Shown here: piece after piece, positions 1 to 5,141 of the stretch
Numbering within the stretch: position 1 is the first letter of the stretch
Layout of the letters: every line of letters starts with the position of its first letter
Assembly (NCBI GenBank): GCA_026002265.1
Contig: BOBG01000080.1
Coordinates: 1 to 9,192 of the forward strand
Direction: 5' to 3'
DNA length: 9,192 bases
Source: Spirochaetia bacterium
GTDB taxonomy: Bacteria; Spirochaetota; Spirochaetia; Treponematales; Breznakiellaceae
The notes under the pieces: generated by a model
What the model was told of the DNA's origin: nothing
Databases searched by the model: none
The model's input: the letters and a program-made list of their open reading frames with translations, nothing else
Made by a program: the position numbers and the translations under genes

Positions 1-47
1 ATTGAAACGAAGAAGCCCGTCCGCCATCCGTGGCAGGTTTTACGATC

Positions 48-183
48 GCTTAACAGGGCGTTTATGCTGCGCCGGCAGGAGCCGGCTCGGGCTACGCCAC
101 GGTTTTATTTTGCGATAAAGAAAATGCTATGGCATTTTCTTTATCGCAAAATAAAACCGTCATAAACGCCCGGAACGTTAGAC
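48..183 (+). repeat. attC: attC-1 integron recombination site
   Basis: The left box GCTTAAC (48-54) and right box GTTAGAC (177-183) enclose a long imperfect palindrome. The left arm AGGGCGTTTATG pairs with CATAAACGCCC on the right. Inside are a GCCGGC hairpin and a long terminal hairpin in which GGTTTTATTTTGCGATAAAG pairs with its complement. Recombination by an integron integrase would occur after G177. This site belongs to the same subtype as the sites starting at 1225 and 3549, sharing CGATCGCTTAACAGGG or a near match. It closes an upstream cassette, of which only bases 1-47 are visible and no gene can be called there. Confidence 0.85.
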
Positions 184-240
184 GCCATTGGTTGGCAAAA
201 CTGTATAAAAAATCATACAATAAAAACTTAAAAAAAGTAC

Positions 241-269
241 TTGACCAAAAGATTTCATAATGATATAAT
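241..269 (+). promoter_or_regulatory. Sigma70-type promoter for the toxin-antitoxin cassette
   Basis: TTGACC (241-246) and a perfect TATAAT (264-269) are separated by 17 bp. The antitoxin start follows 21 bp after the -10 element. It lies inside the cassette, about 60 bp after the attC-1 crossover point. Confidence 0.85.
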
Positions 270-290
270 AAAAAAAATGGAGGATTTTGT

Positions 291-515
291 ATGGAAAGCG
301 TCATAATTGATAGGGAAATACTGCCAGAACCGATTTTTTCTTATGTTCATTCTGAAAGAATAAGGATTTTCGAGGAAAATGGTAATGTTGTTCTATCGCC
401 AGTTGTAGAAAAATATGCAATCCTAGAAAAATCATTTGGCATGTTCTCTGATGGTAAATTGTCAAGTGAGAATTTTATAAGGGCAAAAAAAACTGAAAAG
501 GAATTAGAAGGGTGA
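291..515 (+). CDS. AbrB-like type II antitoxin (partner of PIN toxin)
   Basis: A 74-residue protein starting at ATG 291, preceded by GGAGG (279-283) with 7 bases between. It begins MESVIIDREILPEPI and has a short beta-rich N-terminal half (ERIRIFEENGNVVLSPV, about residues 22-38) followed by a charged helical C-terminus. This is the usual shape of small antitoxins with an AbrB-like DNA-binding fold and a toxin-binding tail. Its stop TGA overlaps the GTG start of a PIN-domain protein in the sequence GTGA, the translational coupling typical of VapBC-type pairs. Such antitoxins normally bind and block the toxin and repress their own operon. The family is inferred from shape and neighbour, since no diagnostic motif is certain. 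Confidence 0.7.
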   Translation: MESVIIDREILPEPIFSYVHSERIRIFEENGNVVLSPVVEKYAILEKSFGMFSDGKLSSENFIRAKKTEKELEG

Positions 516-928
516 ATATTTTTATTTTGGATGCCTGTGCACTAATAGCACATTTTGCCAAAGAAAATGGAGCGGACAATGTAAAAAATATATTAAAGAA
601 TGCAATTGATGATGAAAACACAAAAGTATATATGAATAAAATTAATCTAATGGAAGTGTATTATGATGTAATCAAATCATACAATGAATGAGAAGCAGAT
701 AAAATGTTAGATGTTGTTAAAGAAATGCCAATTGAGATAATATCGGAATTAAAAGACAATGTATTAAAAAAGGCTGGACAGTTAAAAGTAAAGTATAAAA
801 TATCTTTAGCAGATTCAGTTGCTCTTGCAGAAACTATAATAATAAATGGATCGTTAGTAACTTCTGACCATCATGAATTTGAACCAATTGAAAAAACAGA
901 GAATATAAAAATAAATTGGTTTAGATAA
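512..928 (+). pseudogene. PIN-domain (VapC-like) toxin with in-frame TGA
   Basis: The reading frame starts at GTG 512, which overlaps the antitoxin stop and has AAGGA at 498-502. It runs to TAA at 926-928 (138 codons) but has an in-frame TGA at 689-691 (codon 60). The four acidic PIN-domain positions are all present: D7 in ILDAC, E48 in NLMEVYYD, D101 in LADSVALAE and D119 in TSDHHEF. PIN toxins are Mg-dependent ribonucleases that cleave RNA such as tRNA. The TGA splits the catalytic set two and two, so neither half should be active. ATG 704 could only give a fragment. Other genes here end with TGA, so a recoded TGA is unlikely. A one-base change from GGA or CGA, or a sequencing error, is the simplest cause. 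Confidence 0.8.
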
Positions 929-943
929 AAGCCAACCAACGGC

Positions 944-1116
944 ACATAACAGGACTGTATATACTGCGCCCGCAGTAGCGGCTTGGCCTCCGAAAAAACG
1001 CAGTCGGCCTGCGGCCTTTGTGCATTTTTTCTCCGGCACATTTTTGCGGTTGCTGGAAACCTGCGGTTTCCTTTATCGCAACCGCAAAACCGTCATAAAC
1101 AACCGGAACGTTAAGC
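944..1116 (+). repeat. attC: attC-2, chimeric arms
   Basis: The left box is ACATAAC (944-950) and the right box GTTAAGC (1110-1116). The interior has CCGAAAAAACGCA pairing with TGCATTTTTTCTCCGG, CGGCCTGCGGCC, and a terminal hairpin in which TTTTGCGGTTGC pairs with GCAACCGCAAAA around GGAAACC/GGTTTCC. The left arm (GGACTGTATATAC) is of the subtype seen at 3283, but the right arm (CATAAACAACCGG) is of the 3549 subtype. The outer stem is therefore poorly matched and the site looks recombinant. Confidence 0.8.
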
Positions 1117-1279
1117 GACATAGCCCGATTCATTTATATTGTAAAAAGATGTGCCGGAAATCATCCGGTAGTATACCATAGTGCTTATACCTAGCCGGAA
1201 TAGCATCAGTTACGGGTTACGATCCCTTAACAGGGTTGTTTATGCTACGCCGGCAATAGCCGGCTTGGGCTAACGCCAC
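1111..1279 (+). repeat. Gene-less cassette copy 1, with attC cut to its left half
   Basis: This 169-bp block is nearly identical, without gaps, to 3435-3603. It holds no plausible gene. It contains a small hairpin in which CCGGA (1154-1158) pairs with TCCGG (1164-1168), followed by GGTA-GTA-TACC. A left attC box CCTTAAC (1225-1231) and the AGGGTTGTTTATG arm follow, with the CCGGCAATAGCCGG hairpin. The homology stops at 1279 and no right box follows, so the site is deleted and the block is fused to the acetyltransferase cassette. Positions 1280-1358 hold only a GTGCC/GGCAC repeat and an AGCGCC-TTT-GGCGCT hairpin (1343-1357). Confidence 0.75.
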
Positions 1280-1358
1280 AAAATTTATGAATGTGTGGTG
1301 CCTCATCCATGTGGCACGAATAATGAAGAAAAAATTATGCCAAGCGCCTTTGGCGCTA

Positions 1359-1387
1359 TTGACAAAAATATGATATAAAAATAATAT
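1359..1387 (+). promoter_or_regulatory. Sigma70-type promoter for the acetyltransferase
   Basis: A perfect TTGACA (1359-1364) and TAATAT (1382-1387) are spaced by 17 bp, just upstream of the AAGGA ribosome site. The -10 matches consensus at four of six positions. Confidence 0.65.
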
Positions 1388-1405
1388 TGTTTTAAGGAAA
1401 TAATT

Positions 1406-1921
1406 ATGGAAATTATTATTGAAAATTTAAAAAATGACGAAATAATAGAATTTTCAAGATTAACCGATAAAGTTTTTGACGAATTTGTTGGTAAGGATTA
1501 TTCCGAAGAAGGCAAAAAAACATTCAAAGAATTTACCAATGAGAAAGCAATTATTGAAAGAATAAATAATAATCAATTTTTTGTAGCAAAATATAAAAAT
1601 AATATTATTGGAATAATGGAAATAAGAAATAAAGACCATATTTCATTATTTTTTGTATTAAAGGAGTTTCATGGTAAAAGCATTGGGAGAAAATTATTCG
1701 AATATTACATTAAAATCATAAAGGAAAATAATAATGGAATAAAAACTATAACGGTAAATTCATCATTTTATGGAGAAAAAATATATAAAGCATTAGGATT
1801 TATAAAAATGCAAGAAGCACAAGAAAAAGATGGAATAAAATATATACCAATGGAATATAAAATAAAACATAAAATGGCTAAAGAGGAAACACGCCAGCCA
1901 TCCGTGGCTGGCGCTTCGTAG
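1406..1921 (+). CDS. GNAT-family N-acetyltransferase
   Basis: A 171-residue protein starting at ATG 1406, with AAGGA (1394-1398) 7 bases upstream. It has the GNAT fold signature: strand FFVAKYKNNIIGIMEIR (58-74), the acetyl-CoA pyrophosphate-binding stretch HGKSIGRKLFEYY (89-101, matching the xxGxG/A loop) and the C-terminal motif GEKIYKALGF (123-132). GNAT enzymes transfer acetyl from acetyl-CoA to an amine on small molecules or proteins; the substrate cannot be read here. Such genes are common integron cargo, including resistance cassettes. The last ~15 residues (MAKEETRQPSVAGAS) look like an extension. They are encoded by a perfect 9-bp hairpin (1892-1900 pairing with 1905-1913) just before the attC. 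The natural end may have been near residue 156. Confidence 0.88.
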   Translation: MEIIIENLKNDEIIEFSRLTDKVFDEFVGKDYSEEGKKTFKEFTNEKAIIERINNNQFFVAKYKNNIIGIMEIRNKDHISLFFVLKEFHGKSIGRKLFEYYIKIIKENNNGIKTITVNSSFYGEKIYKALGFIKMQEAQEKDGIKYIPMEYKIKHKMAKEETRQPSVAGAS

Positions 1922-1935
1922 CAGTTTTTTACTTC

Positions 1936-2107
1936 GCATAACACACGCTATACGCTTCGCCGCCAGTAGGCGGCTCGGCCTCCACAAAAACGCAGTCGGC
2001 CTACGGCCTTTGTGCATTTTTGTGGAGGCACATTTTACCCGCCCTGGTCTTGCTTTGCAAGTCCTTATTCGGGCGGGCAAAACGTCATATAGCTCTGAGC
2101 GTTATGC
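1936..2107 (+). repeat. attC: attC-3 integron recombination site
   Basis: The boxes GCATAAC (1936-1942) and GTTATGC (2101-2107) are perfect complements. Inside are a GCCGCC-AGTA-GGCGGC hairpin, CCTCCACAAAAA pairing with TTTTTGTGGAGG, and a terminal hairpin with CCCGCCC pairing with GGGCGGG around CTTGC/GCAAG. The 172-bp length and all-paired layout match the other sites in the window. Confidence 0.88.
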
Positions 2108-2154
2108 GCAATGGTGCCTAAAATTTGTTTGAAAATTATAGTATTAAAACTAGA

Positions 2155-2182
2155 TTGACATAAAATAAAAATGTGATATAAT
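2155..2182 (+). promoter_or_regulatory. Sigma70-type promoter for the GGADGPT membrane cassette
   Basis: Perfect TTGACA (2155-2160) and perfect TATAAT (2177-2182) are separated by 16 bp, with an extended TG one base before the -10. Confidence 0.88.
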
Positions 2183-2214
2183 AAAATAATCTTTTAGGAA
2201 TTGGTAGGGATATT

Positions 2215-2640
2215 ATGAAAATTGAAAGAAGGATATTTGTTTTTTATATTTTTGTAAAAATATTGATTGTATTATTGGTAATAATAATTCCTTCCCTCCT
2301 GCGGTTTCAATTATTGGAGGGGCAGATGGACCAACAACAATATATATAGGTCCAAATGCAGTTCATAGTTTGGGAAACTTTTTAAGATATTCAATATTGA
2401 CAATAATTATAATAAATATATTGGTATTAATTGTATTTGATATTATAGAAATAATAAAAAATATAAAATAAAAACAATTTTAGCGATTGTTGCGTTTGTA
2501 GTATTTTTATTGGCTTTCAAATATTGGGATTTTCATGGATAGGAATATCATCATTAATAAATATTGTTTTTGGAATAATATTTTTTGTAAAATTTATTTT
2601 AATAAAAATAATAAAAGATAAAAATAAAACAATTGAATAA
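2215..2640 (+). pseudogene. Frameshifted small membrane protein with GGADGPT motif
   Basis: An ATG at 2215 follows GGTAGGGA (2203-2210) and opens MKIERRIFVFYIFVKILIVL. The coding signal then moves between frames. One change near 2290-2300 leads to PAVSIIGGADGPTTIYI (about 2298-2342). A second near 2469, where the frame hits TAA, leads to TILAIVAFVVFLLAF. A third near 2515-2521 leads to ILGFSWIGISSLINIVFGII and the final TAA at 2638-2640. Each step is -1, so the net frame is restored. Joined, the product would be about 140 residues with four membrane segments. GGADGPT is characteristic of the beta subunit of sodium-pumping decarboxylases, but this protein is far too short to be one. It is a decayed gene or a site of assembly errors at short homopolymers. 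Confidence 0.7.
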
Positions 2641-2666
2641 AAAATAATGGAGTACGGCACCACTGC

Positions 2667-2839
2667 GCATAACAAAGTGTATACGCTTCGCCGCCAGTAG
2701 GCGGCTCGGCCGGAACAAAACCCCAGTCGGCCTGCGGCCTTTGTGGTGTTTTGTTCCGGCACATTTTTGCGATAAAGGAATTGCTTCGCAATTCCTTTAT
2801 CGCAAACGCAAAAACGTAGTATACACACGAACGCTATGC
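2667..2839 (+). repeat. attC: attC-4, right box mutated (GCTATGC)
   Basis: The left box is GCATAAC (2667-2673). The expected right box GTTATGC reads GCTATGC (2833-2839), with the second base of the G-TT crossover triplet changed to C. The body is intact: a GCCGCC-AGTA-GGCGGC hairpin, CCGGAACAAAACC pairing with the GGTGTTTTGTTCCGG side, and a terminal GATAAAGGAATTGC/GCAATTCCTTTATC hairpin. GTGTATAC on the left pairs with GTATACAC on the right. Confidence 0.8.
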
Positions 2840-2858
2840 AAAATGGCGTTTCAAATTA

Positions 2859-2887
2859 TTGTCAATAATTGGCTATTTTAGTATAAC
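2859..2887 (+). promoter_or_regulatory. Sigma70-type promoter for the HNH cassette
   Basis: TTGTCA (2859-2864) and TATAAC (2882-2887) are separated by 17 bp, 13 bp upstream of the GGAGA ribosome site. Confidence 0.75.
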
Positions 2888-2910
2888 TGCCTCATTGTTT
2901 GGAGAATACT

Positions 2911-3144
2911 ATGGAACTGGGACATGACACCGCTATGAAAATTTGGGAACGAGATTATGGAAATGCCCAAGAAGCACTGGATTATGCCGGACGCCGTATG
3001 GTGAAATCCGCATATGGTCAAACGACATCTGAGGTTGGGTGGGATATTGATCATAAAACACCAGTAAGTAAAGGTGGCAGTAATGAAATGGCCAATTTGC
3101 GCGCCGTCAACATCAAGACTAACAGGGAAAGAGGAAATAAGTAA
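2911..3144 (+). CDS. Small HNH-type endonuclease-like protein
   Basis: A 77-residue protein. ATG 2911 is chosen because GGAGA (2901-2905) lies just upstream; the in-frame TTG at 2899 would overlap that site. The C-terminal half carries an HNH-like core: GWDIDHKTPVSKGGS (43-57, with D47 and H48), then NLRAVN (62-67) and a final TNRERGNK. This matches the family pattern DHxxPxSxGGxNxxxNL followed by a Asn/His-rich end. No zinc-binding cysteines are present. HNH proteins cleave DNA with a beta-beta-metal fold. At this length it is close to a bare HNH domain, so a nicking or repair role, or an inactive remnant, are all possible. Its codons are richer in G and C than its neighbours, suggesting a separate origin. 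Confidence 0.8.
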   Translation: MELGHDTAMKIWERDYGNAQEALDYAGRRMVKSAYGQTTSEVGWDIDHKTPVSKGGSNEMANLRAVNIKTNRERGNK

Positions 3145-3185
3145 AAAATACTGTTTTGCAACAGTCCGGTAGGGAATGAGATAGT

Positions 3186-3226
3186 GGGAACTCTCAATCT
3201 TATGGTTGAGAGTTCCCGCTTTTGTT
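3186..3226 (+). terminator. Rho-independent terminator after the HNH gene
   Basis: A perfect 12-bp stem has GGGAACTCTCAA (3186-3197) pairing with TTGAGAGTTCCC (3206-3217) around an 8-base loop, followed by GC and then TTTTGTT. It lies 40 bp after the HNH stop and before attC-5, so transcription of this cassette should end inside it. Confidence 0.88.
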
Positions 3227-3275
3227 ATAACATATTATGGATAAATTTTATAGGTTGCAAGTGAAACGCCACTTC

Positions 3276-3440
3276 GCATAACAGGCTGTATATGCTTCGG
3301 CCTTACGGCCTCGGCCTACGAAAAACGCAGTCGGCCTTTGGCCTTTGTGCATTTTTTCTCCGGCACATTTTTGCGGTTGCTGGAAACCTACGGTTTCCTT
3401 ATTCGGGGCACAAAAACGTCGTATAGCTTTCACGTTAAGC
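3276..3440 (+). repeat. attC: attC-5 with mismatched terminal hairpin
   Basis: The left box is GCATAAC (3276-3282) and the right box GTTAAGC (3434-3440). The middle hairpin uses CTACGAAAAACGCA and TGCATTTTTTCTCCGG. The terminal hairpin is inconsistent: its left side TTTTTGCGGTTGC belongs with GCAACCGCAAAA, but the right side reads TTATTCGGGGCACAAAA, which belongs to another terminal-hairpin type. The switch falls at or just after GGTTTCC. Confidence 0.8.
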
Positions 3441-3675
3441 GACATAGCCCGATTCATTTATATTGTAAAAAGATGTGCCGGAAATCATCCGGTAGTATAC
3501 CATAATGCTTATACCTAGCCGGAATAGCATCAGTTACGGGCTACGATCGCTTAACAGGGTTGTTTATGCTGCGCCGGCAATAGCCGGCTCGGGCTTGCGC
3601 CACAGTTTTGCGGTTGCTGGAAACCTGAGGTTTCCTTTATCGCAAACCGCAAAACCGTCATAAACAACCGGAACG
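3435..3675 (+). repeat. Gene-less cassette copy 2 (complete, 241 bp)
   Basis: This complete cassette runs from the attC-5 crossover to the attC-6 crossover and has no open frame that looks like a gene. Its first 169 bp match 1111-1279 with only a few substitutions and no gaps. The non-attC part is about 114 bp and holds two GCCGGAA copies, a CCGGA/TCCGG hairpin and a GGTA/TACC hairpin. No clear promoter is seen. It may carry a small RNA or binding site, or simply be a gene-less mobile attC carrier. Confidence 0.75.
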
Positions 3676-3681
3676 TTATAC
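3549..3681 (+). repeat. attC: attC-6 integron recombination site
   Basis: The left box is GCTTAAC (3549-3555) and the right box GTTATAC (3675-3681). GTTGTTTATG pairs with CATAAACAAC, GCCGGC pairs around AATA, and the terminal hairpin pairs GTTTTGCGGTTGC with GCAAACCGCAAAAC (one extra A). It is shorter than most other sites because it lacks the middle AAAAACGCA hairpin. Confidence 0.85.
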
Positions 3682-3763
3682 GCCATAACACCACAGCTTT
3701 TTTGGAATAAAGAATATACATATAAAAAATTATGTATATTTTAATGTTTTTTCACAAAGACAC

Positions 3764-3792
3764 TTGAAATAATTCATAAATCATGCTAAAAT
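3764..3792 (+). promoter_or_regulatory. Sigma70-type promoter for membrane protein 3822-4277
   Basis: TTGAAA (3764-3769) and TAAAAT (3787-3792) are separated by 17 bp, with an extended TG at 3784-3785. The ATG at 3783 lies before the -10, so it cannot be the start of the gene served by this promoter. Confidence 0.8.
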
Positions 3793-3821
3793 TAATATAT
3801 GGATTTTTTGGGGGTTCTGTT

Positions 3822-4277
3822 ATGAAAATCAACAAAAATATATTTATAACTGTTGATTGTATTGTTATGATTTACGGTATACTAGTATGGATATTAACAA
3901 AAATTATTGAAAATGGATTTTGGAAATATTTTTCCCCAAATGGACTATTTTTCGGTTTTGCATACTTTTATACAGGGATAAAAATTATTTTAGGATTTAT
4001 ATTTTTAATAAAAGGTATTGTAAAACATAATTTTCATTTTTATAAAATATATTTGTTTTTAATTATTCCTACAATAATTTCAATAATATATTTTTCTTTT
4101 AATAAATATTATGAAATGGTGTTAATAATATTTGGTTTAATTGTATCATTTCCGTGGTTGTTTATATGGTTTAATTATTTTAAGAAAATAAAATGGAACA
4201 ATATATTGTTTAGCATACTTACACCAATAAGTATAATAGTTTTTAATTTTGCATGGACATATCTTATGAATATTTGA
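3822..4277 (+). CDS. Small multi-pass membrane protein, family not recognised
   Basis: A 151-residue very hydrophobic protein. ATG 3822 is chosen because GGGGG (3810-3814) sits 7 bases upstream and the earlier in-frame ATG at 3783 overlaps the promoter. About five membrane segments can be seen, near residues 7-29, 42-66, 75-92, 98-118 and 127-148, with short lysine-rich connectors (KKIKWNN at 121-127). No catalytic motif or cysteine pair is evident, and I do not recognise the family. It ends with TGA, which argues that TGA is a stop codon in this organism. It is followed by the collapsed attC at 4323-4346 rather than a full one. Confidence 0.75.
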   Translation: MKINKNIFITVDCIVMIYGILVWILTKIIENGFWKYFSPNGLFFGFAYFYTGIKIILGFIFLIKGIVKHNFHFYKIYLFLIIPTIISIIYFSFNKYYEMVLIIFGLIVSFPWLFIWFNYFKKIKWNNILFSILTPISIIVFNFAWTYLMNI

Positions 4278-4322
4278 TTTTATATAAAATATTAGAGTAA
4301 TAATATATGGGGGTGGTGTTAC

Positions 4323-4346
4323 GGCGTATAACATACGCTATACGCC
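4323..4346 (+). repeat. attC: Collapsed attC remnant
   Basis: GGCGTATA (4323-4330) pairs with TATACGCC (4339-4346) around 8 bases. GTATAAC (4326-4332) is a normal left box, and the upstream flank (ATGGGGG at 4308-4314, TTACGG at 4319-4324) matches other sites. The whole body of about 140 bp is missing, so the two membrane-protein genes on either side are now joined without a complete site. Confidence 0.7.
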
Positions 4347-4360
4347 ATTTTCCCTATGTG

Positions 4361-4389
4361 TTGACGGTAATTAAAAAAAATAATAAAAT
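4361..4389 (+). promoter_or_regulatory. Sigma70-type promoter for membrane protein 4418-4861
   Basis: TTGACG (4361-4366) and TAAAAT (4384-4389) are separated by 17 bp, 18 bp before the GGAGGG ribosome site. Confidence 0.82.
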
Positions 4390-4417
4390 GATTGTATAAA
4401 AACTATTGGAGGGTTTT

Positions 4418-4861
4418 ATGAGTTTATTTATTATTAATGGTGTTTTAGTAATTGCTTTTTTTGTCATTAGTGACTTGTTTTATGGTGGTGGTTTTGACTT
4501 GTTTTTTACGCCATCGGTATTGATAATAATGGTAATATTTCCATTATTGGTTCAATTGGTTTTGTATGGCAAATTATTCGGCAAGGCATTATCTGTGCCT
4601 TTTAAAAAGTCGGCATCAAAATTAGAATTAAATGGAGCCTATAGTTTTTTTAAAACTTATGGACAAACAATTTGGGTAACAGCTATTACAACGATAGCTC
4701 TATTTATCTTAACAATGATGAGGACATTAGAAGATAAAAGTGGACTTGGACCCGCATATAAATTAATACTGGATACGATACTTTATGCTGGCTTATTAAC
4801 TCTAATAATTGTATTGCCGTATAAAGGGCTAATCAAAAAGAAACTCATAAATTATGAATAA
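4418..4861 (+). CDS. Small membrane protein, weakly MotA/ExbB-like C-terminus
   Basis: A 147-residue protein. ATG 4418 follows GGAGGG (4408-4413) by 4 bases; the in-frame TTG at 4406 overlaps that site and is rejected. Membrane segments are seen near residues 3-20, 32-50, 83-101 and 118-135, with a basic loop FKKSASKLE (62-70). The stretch from about 80 to 140 (YGQTIWVTAITTIALF, then LEDKSGLGPAYKLILDTILYAGLL) resembles the last two helices of MotA/TolQ/ExbB proton-channel proteins, where a similar Leu-Gly-Pro segment precedes a helix. The protein is too short to be a full MotA and no partner is nearby. The likeness comes from recalled family sequences and is not proven. Confidence 0.72.
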   Translation: MSLFIINGVLVIAFFVISDLFYGGGFDLFFTPSVLIIMVIFPLLVQLVLYGKLFGKALSVPFKKSASKLELNGAYSFFKTYGQTIWVTAITTIALFILTMMRTLEDKSGLGPAYKLILDTILYAGLLTLIIVLPYKGLIKKKLINYE

Positions 4862-4886
4862 AAATAATGGGGTACGGGAAAACGGC

Positions 4887-5053
4887 GTATAACATACGCT
4901 ATACGCTGCGCCGCAGTAGCGGCTTGGCCTACGAAAAAACGCAGTCGGCCTACGGCCTTTGTGCGTTTTTTCTCCGGCACATTTTTATGGCCCTGGAAAC
5001 CTACGGTTTCCTTATTCGGGCCATAAAAATGTCGTATAGCTTTCACGTTAAGC
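4887..5053 (+). repeat. attC: attC-8 integron recombination site
   Basis: The boxes are GTATAAC (4887-4893) and GTTAAGC (5047-5053). GCTATACG pairs with CGTATAGC, a GCCGC-AGTA-GCGGC hairpin follows, and the terminal hairpin pairs TTTTTATGGCCC with GGGCCATAAAAA around GGAAACC/GGTTTCC. It is preceded by the shared flank ATGGGGTACGG (4868-4878). Confidence 0.88.
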
Positions 5054-5096
5054 GCAATTTGCTTCCCGGTTATATAAAGCATTTAAATTATTACTA

Positions 5097-5125
5097 TAGA
5101 CAAAATAAAAAAAATATATTATAAA
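5097..5125 (+). promoter_or_regulatory. Sigma70-type promoter for the phosphotransferase
   Basis: TAGACA (5097-5102) and TATAAA (5120-5125) are separated by 17 bp, just upstream of TGGAG. Confidence 0.65.
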
Positions 5126-5141
5126 TATTATGGAGAAAATA

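Noticed and set aside
1..174. Open frame from the window start through attC-1
   Set aside because: It reads through the attC palindrome with low-complexity arginine-rich translation, no start is visible, and no family is recognised.
689..691. Selenocysteine or recoded TGA in the PIN toxin
   Set aside because: PIN toxins have no selenocysteine at this place, no recoding structure was recognised, and the genes ending at 515, 4277 and 8656 use TGA as stop.
854..1133. Minus-strand open frames across the attC sites with similar proteins, repeated at 1793-2080, 3248-3457, 4852-5082, 6633-6983 and 7255-7479
   Set aside because: They are the same attC palindrome read on the reverse strand. They have no ribosome sites, and their likeness is explained by repeat DNA.
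1892..1930. Terminator after the acetyltransferase
   Set aside because: The 9-bp hairpin is perfect but the T run begins 11 bases after the stem, and the stem lies inside the coding frame.
4867..5124. Forward frames starting MGYG at 4867, 6672, 7366 and 8075
   Set aside because: They begin in the conserved ATGGGGTACGG flank and run through attC. The shared start is part of the site, not a gene family.
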